DNA of 64,000 nt from Lachnospiraceae bacterium (GTDB taxonomy: Bacteria > Bacillota_A > Clostridia > Lachnospirales > Lachnospiraceae): positions 186,001 through 250,000 of the forward strand of contig JAFUOI010000007.1 in assembly GCA_017482005.1 (NCBI GenBank). The letters are read 5' to 3'. The translations under genes and the position numbers were made by a program. The notes under the pieces were generated by a model. The model did not search any database, was not told the DNA's origin, and saw only the letters and a list, made by a program, of their open reading frames with translations. This document shows, piece after piece, positions 7,315 through 15,118 of this stretch. Each line of letters starts with the position of its first letter. Position 1 is the stretch's first letter.

Positions 7315-9681
7315 CTATAAATATTGTTTTTCAAAAGCTGCAACATCCATTGGTTTTGCAAAATAGTATCCCTGGAACATGTCGCAACCAAAATCAGATA
7401 AATACTGTACCTGCTCTTTTGTTTCAACACCTTCGGAAATAACAGGCATTCCAAGCTGTTTTGAAAGATTAATGATCATATGTAAAATCTTTTTAGAACG
7501 CTCTTCATCTTTTGATTTCCTCAAGAATGCCATATCAATTTTAAGAATGTCTACCTGAATATCTTTTAACATATTCAGCGAGGAATATCCGCTTCCAAAG
7601 TCATCCATCTCAACAATAAAACCATAATTACGCAATCTTTCAATAAGTTCAAGCTGACGTTCAACATCCATTGCAATGGCTGTTTCCGTAATCTCCAATT
7701 TCAGATTATGAGGTGGTATGTCATATTTTACCACGAGATCGGTAAATACCTGGTAAATATTCAGGAAATAAAAATCTCTCGGTGAAATATTGACGGAAAT
7801 ATATAAATCCTCTTTCCCTTCACTCCGCCATTTACAAAGCTGTTTACAAGCAAGCTCCCAAATATGTTTGTCTACCTCGGAAATTAATCCGTTTTTCTCA
7901 AATACCGGAATAAAATTGCCCGGCATAATCATTCCCTTTTCAGCATGTTCCCAACGAACAAGTGCTTCTGCTCCAAGCATCTTTCCGTCACTTGACATCT
8001 GCGGCTGCAGATACATCTTAATTTCACCGGTCGCAATCGCATGATCTAAATCCGTAATAAGTTCCTGCTCATACATAATATTGTCTCTAAGCGCATCATT
8101 ATAATACGCCACACGTTTTTGGAACGATCCCTTAATCGATGTGATTGCCATTCTTGCACGGTCACACATAACCGATGCAGGAATTGAACGATCCGTTATC
8201 TCATATACTCCGATATAATTAATGGTAGGGAACGAAATCCCGGTATCAATACAGGATTCAAAAGCTTCCTGCGCCATGGCCGAAAATTTTTCTTCATCAT
8301 ATTTTTCCTTTGTCATTAAAATACCGAAAATATCGTTTTCAATACGGCCATATATACTTGCATCCGAAAGCTGACTGCTGAGCATTTTAGAAAAATTAAT
8401 CAGAACCTGATCGCCGATTTTTGTCCCAAAGAAATCGTTGATCATCTTAAATTCACGAATATCCGTACAAATCATAAGAAACTCTTTGTTGCGATGGAAA
8501 TTAATATACTGTTCCGTTTTTTCATAAAAATACTGCCTATTATACAGTCCGGTCAAACTGTCATGGGATGCAAGAAACTTATCCTTATTAAGCTGTTCCA
8601 ACTCTTCTGTGGAATCCTTAATAATATAATAGGTTCCCTCAAGGTGCTTTCCATCATCCTGAATCATCTGCATCTGAATATCTAAAATTCGAGGAATATC
8701 ATTTCTGTAGAGGGTTTCCTGTTTATTAAAGCTGTTTTCCTTTTCATAGAAATTATCCCTGCATAAACTTTCAAGCGTAACACCATACAAATTCACATAC
8801 GGATTTTCATCGTCCAATAAATGTTCTGCCTTTTTATTCTTGTACAGAATAGCCCCTTCTGCATCAAATACGACAATTCCGAATGTCATTTCATGAGCGA
8901 CCTGAAGAAGTGATTTCGGAAGAAGCTGCTGCGGAGTAAAAACAAAAACGCAATAATATATGCATATCCCTTCCAGAACATATGCAAATACCGATAAATC
9001 AACTGCTTTATCCACTGTAAATATGTTTAGAACAACAATAACAACCAAAAGACTCGCTACCATCAGATATTTTTTGCGATAATAAGCAGCTGCTCTAAAT
9101 ACCCGATAAAATAAGCTGACAAAGCAGAATATAACCAGCATTAATGAAATTCCGTAATGCACATAAAAAAGAGGCTTTAATTTTACATTGAAAAAACAGT
9201 CTCCGAACCATTTAACCGGAATCAAATCAAACATATGTAAAAAACAGGTATTCAATGCAACAGACACTGAATCCACCATTAACACAGCGATCATCAGACC
9301 GCGATTCACATGTTTTTCAAATCTGCTTCCGATAAATTCGACAGAAAATTTCAACAAAAAATACAAAAGCCAATTACTTAAAATAAAATACACACTATAT
9401 GCAATGAGACTAGGAAACTTTGACGGAATAAAAAGATTTATAATATTAAATAAAACAATAATAAAACCGATTTTGAGAATCCATGCCACATCATGCGCTA
9501 TCATGGTATCAGTCTCTTTGATTTTGTTATGGGTTTTAAAAATATAATGTCCGATAACAAACAATGTTATCGTCAAAATTGTTCCAAGTAATAATCTCAT
9601 ATAGCCAACATCCTTGTCTGTTTCCTGTGTAAAAACGTTGCTTATAGTTTTCAAAACTACATCAATTATAGGATATACCAT
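7315..9681 (-). CDS. Membrane GGDEF-EAL protein, probable c-di-GMP phosphodiesterase
   Basis: This protein of about 788 aa has seven or so N-terminal membrane segments (about 25-250), a PAS-like linker (about 265-360), a GGDEF domain and an EAL domain. The GGDEF signature is degenerate (RIENDIFGIL in place of RxGGDEF), so cyclase activity is unlikely, though GTP binding could remain. The EAL domain keeps EALVRW, the Asn of SVNISPRDF, LEITET, MDDFGSGYSSL, KID and SEGVETKEQ, consistent with active hydrolysis of c-di-GMP. A GTG six bases upstream is an alternative start; neither start has a clear ribosome binding site. Confidence 0.88.
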   Translation of the reverse strand: MVYPIIDVVLKTISNVFTQETDKDVGYMRLLLGTILTITLFVIGHYIFKTHNKIKETDTMIAHDVAWILKIGFIIVLFNIINLFIPSKFPSLIAYSVYFILSNWLLYFLLKFSVEFIGSRFEKHVNRGLMIAVLMVDSVSVALNTCFLHMFDLIPVKWFGDCFFNVKLKPLFYVHYGISLMLVIFCFVSLFYRVFRAAAYYRKKYLMVASLLVVIVVLNIFTVDKAVDLSVFAYVLEGICIYYCVFVFTPQQLLPKSLLQVAHEMTFGIVVFDAEGAILYKNKKAEHLLDDENPYVNLYGVTLESLCRDNFYEKENSFNKQETLYRNDIPRILDIQMQMIQDDGKHLEGTYYIIKDSTEELEQLNKDKFLASHDSLTGLYNRQYFYEKTEQYINFHRNKEFLMICTDIREFKMINDFFGTKIGDQVLINFSKMLSSQLSDASIYGRIENDIFGILMTKEKYDEEKFSAMAQEAFESCIDTGISFPTINYIGVYEITDRSIPASVMCDRARMAITSIKGSFQKRVAYYNDALRDNIMYEQELITDLDHAIATGEIKMYLQPQMSSDGKMLGAEALVRWEHAEKGMIMPGNFIPVFEKNGLISEVDKHIWELACKQLCKWRSEGKEDLYISVNISPRDFYFLNIYQVFTDLVVKYDIPPHNLKLEITETAIAMDVERQLELIERLRNYGFIVEMDDFGSGYSSLNMLKDIQVDILKIDMAFLRKSKDEERSKKILHMIINLSKQLGMPVISEGVETKEQVQYLSDFGCDMFQGYYFAKPMDVAAFEKQYL

Positions 9682-9741
9682 TTTCACAAATCAGTCAATG
9701 AAAATCGCACTTTGTTTGGCAATTTTAACTAAATATTATAT

Positions 9742-10428
9742 TCATAATACAACTTCGACAGCTTGATCAATCAATAGTCCGTCTTCCGTCACCAAACAGT
9801 CCATTGCCAACAAATTCACACCTTGTTTTTCTGCTTCTTTTAACGTCTCGCCAAACACTTTATGAGTCTGATAATTTGGTTCAAAGCGAACAATTCCCTT
9901 CATTTGGATTACAAACAGAACATTCGCCTCATATCCTGCTTTTTTTGCTTCTATAAGTTCCTTAATATGTTTGACACCGCGCCCTGTCGGCGCATCCGGA
10001 AATTTTGCGATATTGTTAATCTCCAATGTGACCCCTTTTACTTCTACAAACCCCTTCTCTCCGTTTTTTCTTTCATAATAAAGATCAAATCTGGAATTGC
10101 CGTATTTTTGTTCTCTTTTTAACAATGTAATATCCGGATACAAGCCGCCGTTTTGTATCCACTCATAAGCCACCTGATTCGGTGCCTGTGAATCCATGTT
10201 GATTAGGCGCCCTTCTTTGACAACTTTCACAAGGGAATATTGGGTTTTCCGGTCTGACCGCCCGCTGTGGTCCTCTAAAAATATTTCTGCTCCCGGAACA
10301 AGAAGTTCTTTACATCTTCCCGTATTTTTTACATGGCATTTCACAATCTGTCCATTGAGATTTGCATAAGCAATAAAACGATTGGGCCTTTCTATGAATT
10401 TTGCTTTTACAATTTTTTTATATTTCAT
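9742..10428 (-). CDS. sfsA: DNA/RNA nuclease SfsA
   Basis: This 228-aa protein matches SfsA over its length: KFIERPNRFIAYANLNG, HVKNTGRCKELLVPGA, NSRFDLYY and FVEVKGVTLE. The last two form a PD-(D/E)xK nuclease-like core. The name dates from a sugar fermentation stimulation phenotype; the physiological role is uncertain. It follows the aldo/keto reductase by 21 bases and precedes the GGDEF-EAL gene. Confidence 0.93.
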   Translation of the reverse strand: MKYKKIVKAKFIERPNRFIAYANLNGQIVKCHVKNTGRCKELLVPGAEIFLEDHSGRSDRKTQYSLVKVVKEGRLINMDSQAPNQVAYEWIQNGGLYPDITLLKREQKYGNSRFDLYYERKNGEKGFVEVKGVTLEINNIAKFPDAPTGRGVKHIKELIEAKKAGYEANVLFVIQMKGIVRFEPNYQTHKVFGETLKEAEKQGVNLLAMDCLVTEDGLLIDQAVEVVL

Positions 10429-10449
10429 AATAATACTTCCACGCTATAA

Positions 10450-11322
10450 TCATTGATTAAAATTACTCAAAACACCCGGAATGAAAAAGTCAGGATGTTC
10501 TCCGGACCATGCGGTCTGCGGCATACATTCCACCATATGCATGTCTTCCCGAGAAATTTCAAAATCAAAAATATCCATATTATCTTTCATACGTTGCAGG
10601 CCGGAAGCTTTCACTAAAGGAATCATATTTTTTTGTAATAAAAATCTCAGACAAATCTGTGCCGTACTTTTTCCGTACTTGTTAGCAAGCGCATGTATAA
10701 ATGGATCTTCCAGCAGTTTGGCTCTTCCCAGTGGGCTCCATGCCTGCAAGACGATGCCTTTACTCTTGGCATATGAAACAGCTGCCTCCTGCAGATATCC
10801 CGGATGTAGTTCCAGCTGATCCACAACCGGCATAATCTTGCAATTATCTAAAACCACATTCAAATGATGCGGCAGAAAATTACTCAGACCAAGTGCTTTA
10901 ATTTTTCCTCGGGCATATAGTTCTTCCATTGCTCCCCATGTATCAACAATTTTCTGCTTCCAATTCGAATCATTCTCTGAACCTTTCGGCCAATGAATCA
11001 AATACAAATCCAAAAAATCCATCTGCAGTCGTTCCAAGCTGCGATCAAACGCCCGTTTTGTTTCCTCATAACCCATCTCATCCGTCCACAATTTGGATGC
11101 AATGAACAACTCTTTTCTCTCTATACCACTTTCTTTTACTGCACATCCAAGCGCACGCTCTGTTTCATATAAAGATGCAGTATCAAAATAACGGTAACCG
11201 ACTTCAAGCGCCGTCCGGATAAGCGTTACGTTGTCTCCGCCTTGCGGATTATATGTACCAAAGCCTAAGCACGGAATTTTAATTCCGTTTGATAATGTAT
11301 ATGTATCATGTATCGATTTCAT
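10450..11322 (-). CDS. Aldo/keto reductase
   Basis: This 290-aa NADPH-dependent oxidoreductase has the (beta/alpha)8 aldo/keto reductase fold. The catalytic tetrad is visible: Asp47 and Tyr52 in YFDTASLYE, Lys in FIASKLWTDE (about 78) and His in YLIHWP (about 111). The signature LGLSNFLPHHL and the C-terminal cofactor strand IPLVKASGLQRMKDN are present. It is closest in character to the 2,5-diketo-gluconate reductase-like group. The substrate cannot be assigned. The gene heads a minus-strand run with sfsA. Confidence 0.9.
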   Translation of the reverse strand: MKSIHDTYTLSNGIKIPCLGFGTYNPQGGDNVTLIRTALEVGYRYFDTASLYETERALGCAVKESGIERKELFIASKLWTDEMGYEETKRAFDRSLERLQMDFLDLYLIHWPKGSENDSNWKQKIVDTWGAMEELYARGKIKALGLSNFLPHHLNVVLDNCKIMPVVDQLELHPGYLQEAAVSYAKSKGIVLQAWSPLGRAKLLEDPFIHALANKYGKSTAQICLRFLLQKNMIPLVKASGLQRMKDNMDIFDFEISREDMHMVECMPQTAWSGEHPDFFIPGVLSNFNQ

Positions 11323-11454
11323 ATGATCCCCCTTAAAAACAGGTTTTATAAATGTCTCTCCTCGGAATATTAGTATATGCTAATTTTACAAAGCATTCAA
11401 GTTTGTGTTTTATACATAATAACAAATATTGCCTTCTAAATTTTCCGAGCATAT

Positions 11455-11490
11455 AAAAACACGACATAAAGTAAAAAATGCCGTGTTTTT
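11455..11490 (-). terminator. Terminator downstream of the 52-aa gene
   Basis: AAAAACACG (11455-11463) and CGTGTTTTT (11482-11490) pair perfectly. The hairpin lies 41 bases past the stop of the 52-aa gene on the minus strand. The stretch 11333-11454 shows no gene. Confidence 0.75.
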
Positions 11491-11531
11491 GTAAATTGGG
11501 CAAAATGACCGGGTACATTTTTTCAATAGAA

Positions 11532-11690
11532 CTATTTTCCGCCTTCGCCGCCCGGACCATCCTTACGCGGAACTTCGTCCGGAATCACATCCCGAGGCAG
11601 ATCCTCTTTCGGAATATTTCCGTCATCATAGTCGTTTGTAAGTTTTTGTTCCAAAGAGCGCGCAGACATTTCCTGTTTGTTTTTTTCCAT
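11532..11690 (-). CDS. Small charged hypothetical protein (52 aa)
   Basis: The frame is open further upstream, but the ATG at 11690 follows AAAGGA at proper distance, giving 52 residues. The product is hydrophilic and acidic in the middle (NDYDDGNIPKEDLPRDVIPD) and ends in a Gly-rich tail (GPGGEGGK). It has no Trp, no membrane segment and no known motif. Its own ribosome binding site and the terminator after it support a real gene. The tail looks disordered. Function unknown. Confidence 0.6.
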   Translation of the reverse strand: MEKNKQEMSARSLEQKLTNDYDDGNIPKEDLPRDVIPDEVPRKDGPGGEGGK

Positions 11691-11813
11691 ATAACACCAT
11701 CCTTTCAGAGATAGTGTTTGTAATAGCATTAAAAATATGCACTTTATCTCCTCAAAAAATTCATAACAACACTGATAAACCAATCGTTTACTCAATCTAT
11801 TATAAAGTTTTTT

Positions 11814-12632
11814 TCAGGCATCGCATGCAAATTGCGCATCTATTTCTTCTCCTGTATAGGCATCAAACACAATACAGTAAACAAGTGAGTTTTCAGAATA
11901 CACATCGACTTCCCATACCAGATCCCATTTAATTCTATCATTCTTAATCCACTCTTTCTCATTCATATCCAAACAAAGTCGACATTCTTCTATCTCATAA
12001 TAACCATATTCTTTATCCATGTATGCCAAAACATCTTCCTTTGTAAATTTCGGTTTGACAGATTTTATATTTATATCCTCCTGTGCCTCAACCCGAATCG
12101 TGGCAGAAATTGTATTTCCTTTGTCATCTACCCTCACATAAACCCTACCATAGTTAACACAGATCCCTTTATAATATTGGTAAAACATATAGGTGTCACA
12201 TGATTCACTCTCGCCCCTCTTTAATTTCTTTCCATAGAGGAAAGTATCTGCATCACAACGAATCCCCAAATATTTCATTAAAGCACATGCCGTATTGCGT
12301 GCATCATAAATATTTTCTATTTTCTCTCTATTACATCGGCCATTCACATCAAACTCATATTGATTATAATTTTTGTCTATGTCATGGCTAAAATAGGAAA
12401 ATTCCCATTCAGATTTAAATTCCTCTACTTCTTTCTCTGTCAGCGCCTGCACCTTCTCCTTCATTGGTCCGAGATAATTTTCTGTTCCGTACAGTTCCTG
12501 CACACTCGCCTCAAAATCCTGTCTGTGCTGTTTATATATATGTACAGCTATATGTACAGCAGCGATGGTAGCGCCTATCAGTCCGATCAAAACCAAAAGG
12601 ATAACAACTATAATTTTCAGCTTCTTTTTCAT
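11814..12632 (-). CDS. Membrane-anchored PepSY-like hypothetical protein
   Basis: This 272-aa protein has an N-terminal membrane anchor (about 5-28) after a Lys-rich start, then an extracytoplasmic domain. The C-terminal part (about 195-268), with FTKEDVLAYMDKEYGYY followed by KWDLVWEVDVYSE and VFDAYTGEEI, has the helix-then-strand look of PepSY/FTP-like domains that often modulate proteases. There are several Cys in the external part. GAGGCGG precedes the ATG. No partner protease is adjacent. It is at the edge of the accessory strip. Confidence 0.55.
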   Translation of the reverse strand: MKKKLKIIVVILLVLIGLIGATIAAVHIAVHIYKQHRQDFEASVQELYGTENYLGPMKEKVQALTEKEVEEFKSEWEFSYFSHDIDKNYNQYEFDVNGRCNREKIENIYDARNTACALMKYLGIRCDADTFLYGKKLKRGESESCDTYMFYQYYKGICVNYGRVYVRVDDKGNTISATIRVEAQEDINIKSVKPKFTKEDVLAYMDKEYGYYEIEECRLCLDMNEKEWIKNDRIKWDLVWEVDVYSENSLVYCIVFDAYTGEEIDAQFACDA

Positions 12633-12723
12633 TTGTTTTCCGCCTCATTTCTTTTTTGTTTATTTAACCATACCCTCCCCTTGAACGCAATCAGTATCTA
12701 TACTTCTAAATCAAGTACTATTT

Positions 12724-13167
12724 TTATAAACCTATCTCTTTTTCAAAATATTGTAACGTTGAATATTTCACCAAATTCTGATTAACCGGTTTGCTCAAAT
12801 CCTTCTTCGCCTTTTTGTAATCTTCTATGTATTTTTCCATCTTCGTTTTTATTTTATAATCTTTTCCTCTAAGTGCATCGAATTCATTTTGCCTTAAATG
12901 TGGCTCAAGGGTAGAATCAATATAACTATCATCTTTAATTACAACCGCCTTTGAGAAATCTACGCCACAATGATTCGCTTTATCTGTCCAAAACACATGC
13001 GGATGATGTATGTCAGACCTTAACGGAATCGCATACTGCACACCATTAATTTCCACACAAACCTGAATATAAGGACGATTCTGTTTTTGCTCCATCTCCG
13101 GATATTTTGTAATCGGATATTTATTATAAAATTTGTTTGATAAAAACACAAATCTCTTCTTTGTCAT
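12724..13167 (-). CDS. Type III toxin-antitoxin toxin (ToxN superfamily, CptN/TenpN-like)
   Basis: This 147-aa basic protein resembles type III toxins, which are sequence-specific endoribonucleases held inactive by a repeat RNA. Matching features are the N-terminal FVFLSNKFYNKY, VCVEINGVQYAIPLRSDIHH, a VDFSKAVVIKDDSYI strand, LRQNEFDALRGKDYKI, and a helical C-terminus ending YSTLQYFEKEI. TAGGAGA precedes the ATG. Upstream, in the order required for this class, lie a promoter, two hairpin repeats and an intrinsic terminator. CptIN is known from Lachnospiraceae (Eubacterium rectale). I cannot decide between the CptN and TenpN subfamilies by eye. Confidence 0.78.
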   Translation of the reverse strand: MTKKRFVFLSNKFYNKYPITKYPEMEQKQNRPYIQVCVEINGVQYAIPLRSDIHHPHVFWTDKANHCGVDFSKAVVIKDDSYIDSTLEPHLRQNEFDALRGKDYKIKTKMEKYIEDYKKAKKDLSKPVNQNLVKYSTLQYFEKEIGL

Positions 13168-13182
13168 TTATTTCTCCTATAC

Positions 13183-13208
13183 AAAACAACTCCTGTTTCC
13201 AGGAGTTG
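13183..13208 (-). terminator. Terminator between antitoxin RNA and toxin gene
   Basis: CAACTCCTG (13187-13195) and CAGGAGTTG (13200-13208) form a perfect 9-bp hairpin with a 4-base loop. On the minus strand it is followed by TTTT and then the toxin ribosome binding site. Leaky terminators at this spot set the excess of antitoxin RNA over toxin mRNA in type III systems. Confidence 0.85.
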
Positions 13209-13306
13209 TCTTCTCAGTGAACTTTTCTTTAATTTTACTTGGTCGCGTTCTACGACCAAATCTTCTGTTGAACTTTCTTTATCCTCACGTTCTATGAGCA
13301 TTATCT
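13209..13306 (-). ncRNA. Type III antitoxin RNA, two pseudoknot repeats
   Basis: Two repeat units are transcribed toward the toxin. In minus-strand sense the upstream unit has hairpin CTCA-[TAGAACG]-TGAG (13284-13298), and the downstream unit has TTGGTCG-[TAGAACG]-CGACCAA (13239-13259). The 7-base loop is identical while the stems differ yet still pair. Each hairpin is followed by an AAAGAAA-type run and AGTTCA, whose GTTC can pair with the loop GAAC to make an H-type pseudoknot. Both units end in AGAAGA. Loop-to-loop spacing is 42 bases; the downstream unit carries about 10 extra bases. Two units is few for the class, but known type III loci vary in repeat number. Confidence 0.78.
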
Positions 13307-13312
13307 AATCAT

Positions 13313-13341
13313 AATATACCATATTATATGCATTTTTTCAA
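13313..13341 (-). promoter_or_regulatory. Antitoxin RNA promoter
   Basis: On the minus strand TTGAAA (13336-13341) and TATATT (13313-13318) are 17 bases apart and point into the repeats. A 7-bp inverted repeat TTCAATA/TATTGAA overlaps the -35, and ACCATA/TATGGT (13363-13378) lies just upstream. Either could be an operator. Confidence 0.6.
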
Positions 13342-13407
13342 TAAATATTGAATGTTTTTAACACCATATTTTTATGGTATATTTCAGGCAAGTCAGTGCC
13401 AAACCTA

Positions 13408-13870
13408 TTATTCTAATTGTCTAATTTGTTCTATAAAGATTATAATATCAACATTCTCTTTGGTTAAATAGTTGTCAAAATCTTCATTCTCAACCACAAT
13501 GCCTTCACTAATAAATTGTCTTAAAATATTAGTCCTTACATCTCTAAAGTTATTAATAGTTATATTTTTTCTCTTCTCGAATTCTCGATACATTGCTGAA
13601 ATATGTGAACACTTTGCTTTGACAATGCTTCCCGATAATTTTTCCTTGTTTTTATCCCTAGGACTTACGATCTTTTAATTCTATATAAATATCAACTCAC
13701 CCCTCCTTTTTTAATTCATGCTTAAATTTATACCAACACGAATCCATGTCATATCCTAATTTTTTCAAAAAAGGAATTATAACATAGTCCTTAGTTGTTT
13801 CTTCATTTAGGTCAAGTTCACCCGTTATGGCATCCCAAACAGTATTTAGTTCATTTATTCATTCGTACAT
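13408..13870 (-). pseudogene. Decayed gene remnant (restriction-like N-terminus?)
   Basis: Reading on the minus strand from the ATG at 13870 gives MYE, a TGA, then a coding-like segment INELNTVWDAITGELDLNEE, TTKDYVIIPFFEK. A one-base frameshift leads to LGYDMDSCWYKFKHELKK, and after another stop comes KIVSPRDKNKEKLSGS continuing into a 61-aa open stretch that ends at 13408. The pattern ..EETTKDYVIIPFFEKLGYD is reminiscent of the N-terminal segment of restriction-type nucleases. That resemblance is weak. At least three inactivating changes are present. Confidence 0.45.
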
Positions 13871-13878
13871 TTTTATCT

Positions 13879-14020
13879 AACTCCCATTCAACACAATAAA
13901 ACGTTTCAATCATAGGCATATACAAAGATTCATTATATATCAATATATTTTTCTATATAATCCCTCCCATGTGTCTTGTGTGTGATTTGTAGCAAACACT
14001 ACCAAACCATCCCAAATAAA
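13879..14020 (-). pseudogene. Second decayed coding remnant
   Basis: On the minus strand the text reads like protein: FIWDGLVVFATNHTQDTWEG, then LYRKIY, an in-frame TGA, a frame change, and ESLYMPMIETFYCVEWELDK with a stop soon after. No start codon or ribosome binding site is left, and the upstream end runs into the terminator of the neighbouring gene. The family is not recognisable. It may be the cut-off 3' end of a gene lost when this strip was rearranged. Confidence 0.35.
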
Positions 14021-14022
14021 AT

Positions 14023-14063
14023 AAGGACTTCCCACACCGCATGTAAACGGTTAGGAAGTCCTT
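14023..14063 (-). terminator. Terminator of the GGGtGRT operon
   Basis: AAGGACTTCC (14023-14032) pairs perfectly with GGAAGTCCTT (14054-14063). On the minus strand it is followed by a T-rich run. Confidence 0.85.
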
Positions 14064-14089
14064 TGATTTTTTATTAAATTACTTTCAGT

Positions 14090-15100
14090 CTAGAACTTGC
14101 CTGCTGTAGCAGCTTCTTCGATAGAAACTGCAACTGCAACTGTCATACCAACCATCGGGTTGTTACCTGCACCGATGAGACCCATCATTTCAACGTGAGC
14201 CGGTACAGATGAAGAACCTGCGAACTGAGCGTCAGAGTGCATACGTCCCATAGTATCTGTCATACCGTAGGAAGCAGGACCTGCAGCCATGTTGTCCGGG
14301 TGAAGTGTACGTCCTGTACCACCACCGGAAGCAACTGAGAAGTATTTCTTGCCCTGTTCGTTACATTCTTTTTTGTATGTTCCTGCAACCGGATGCTGGA
14401 AACGTGTAGGGTTTGTAGAGTTACCTGTGATAGATACGTCTACGCCTTCTTTGTGCATGATAGCTACACCTTCACAAACATCGTTTGCACCATAGCAGTT
14501 AACTTTTGCACGGAGACCTTCTGAATATGATTTTCTGTAAACTTCTTTTACAGTATTTGTATATGGATCGTACTCTGTCTCTACGAATGTAAATCCGTTG
14601 ATACGAGAGATAATCTGAGCAGCGTCTTTTCCGAGACCGTTTAAGATAACGCGAAGCGGTTTCTGACGTACTTTGTTTGCTTTCTCAGCGATACCGATTG
14701 CACCTTCCGCAGCTGCAAATGACTCATGACCTGCTAAGAACGCGAAACACTCTGTTTCTTCCTCTAATAACATTTTTCCGAGGTTACCATGTCCGAGACC
14801 TACTTTACGTGTGTCTGCAACAGAACCCGGGATACAGAAAGCCTGAAGACCTTCACCGATTGCTGCAGCAGCATCTGCTGCGCGTCTGCAGTCTTTTTTG
14901 ATTGCGATTGCTGCACCTGTAATGTAAGCCCAGCAAGCATTTTCGAAACAAATCGGCTGGATACCTTTTACCTGATCGTAAACGTTAAGTCCGGCGTCTT
15001 TTGTAATTTTTTCTGCTTCTTCAAGAGAAGCGATTCCATAACTGTTTAATACCGCATTGATCTGGTCAATACGTCTTTCATATGATTCAAATAAAGCCAT
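14090..15100 (-). CDS. GGGtGRT family protein
   Basis: This 336-aa protein carries the family's namesake motif in SVASGGGTGRTLHPD (about 256-270). The conserved C-terminal half also has GMTDTMGRMHSDAQFAGSS and GAGNNPMVGMTVAVAV. The family has no assigned biochemical role. It is typically encoded beside an Fe-S cluster scaffold-like protein, as here (18-base gap), so a role in metal-cluster assembly or in a cluster-dependent reaction is inferred. Several conserved Cys are present (for example FENACWAY, KKDCRRAAD, AFCIPGS). Length is normal, and a terminator closes the operon. Confidence 0.9.
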   Translation of the reverse strand: MALFESYERRIDQINAVLNSYGIASLEEAEKITKDAGLNVYDQVKGIQPICFENACWAYITGAAIAIKKDCRRAADAAAAIGEGLQAFCIPGSVADTRKVGLGHGNLGKMLLEEETECFAFLAGHESFAAAEGAIGIAEKANKVRQKPLRVILNGLGKDAAQIISRINGFTFVETEYDPYTNTVKEVYRKSYSEGLRAKVNCYGANDVCEGVAIMHKEGVDVSITGNSTNPTRFQHPVAGTYKKECNEQGKKYFSVASGGGTGRTLHPDNMAAGPASYGMTDTMGRMHSDAQFAGSSSVPAHVEMMGLIGAGNNPMVGMTVAVAVSIEEAATAGKF

Positions 15101-15118
15101 TATAGTTTCCTCCTTCTC

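Noticed and set aside
12360..12785. A 141-aa plus-strand open frame
   Set aside because: It overlaps the PepSY-like gene on the other strand, has an unlikely composition (many Phe, Tyr, His) and no ribosome binding site.
12724..13167. The toxin gene as a HicA- or RelE-type (type II) toxin
   Set aside because: No adjacent antitoxin protein gene; sequence pattern and the upstream RNA repeats fit type III.
13209..13306. A short CRISPR array
   Set aside because: Only two units, with unequal length and changed stems, no unique spacers and no cas genes; the hairpin-pseudoknot pattern fits a type III antitoxin.
13472..13678. A 68-aa plus-strand open frame in the remnant strip
   Set aside because: It is opposite the coding-like remnant; no ribosome binding site or promoter.
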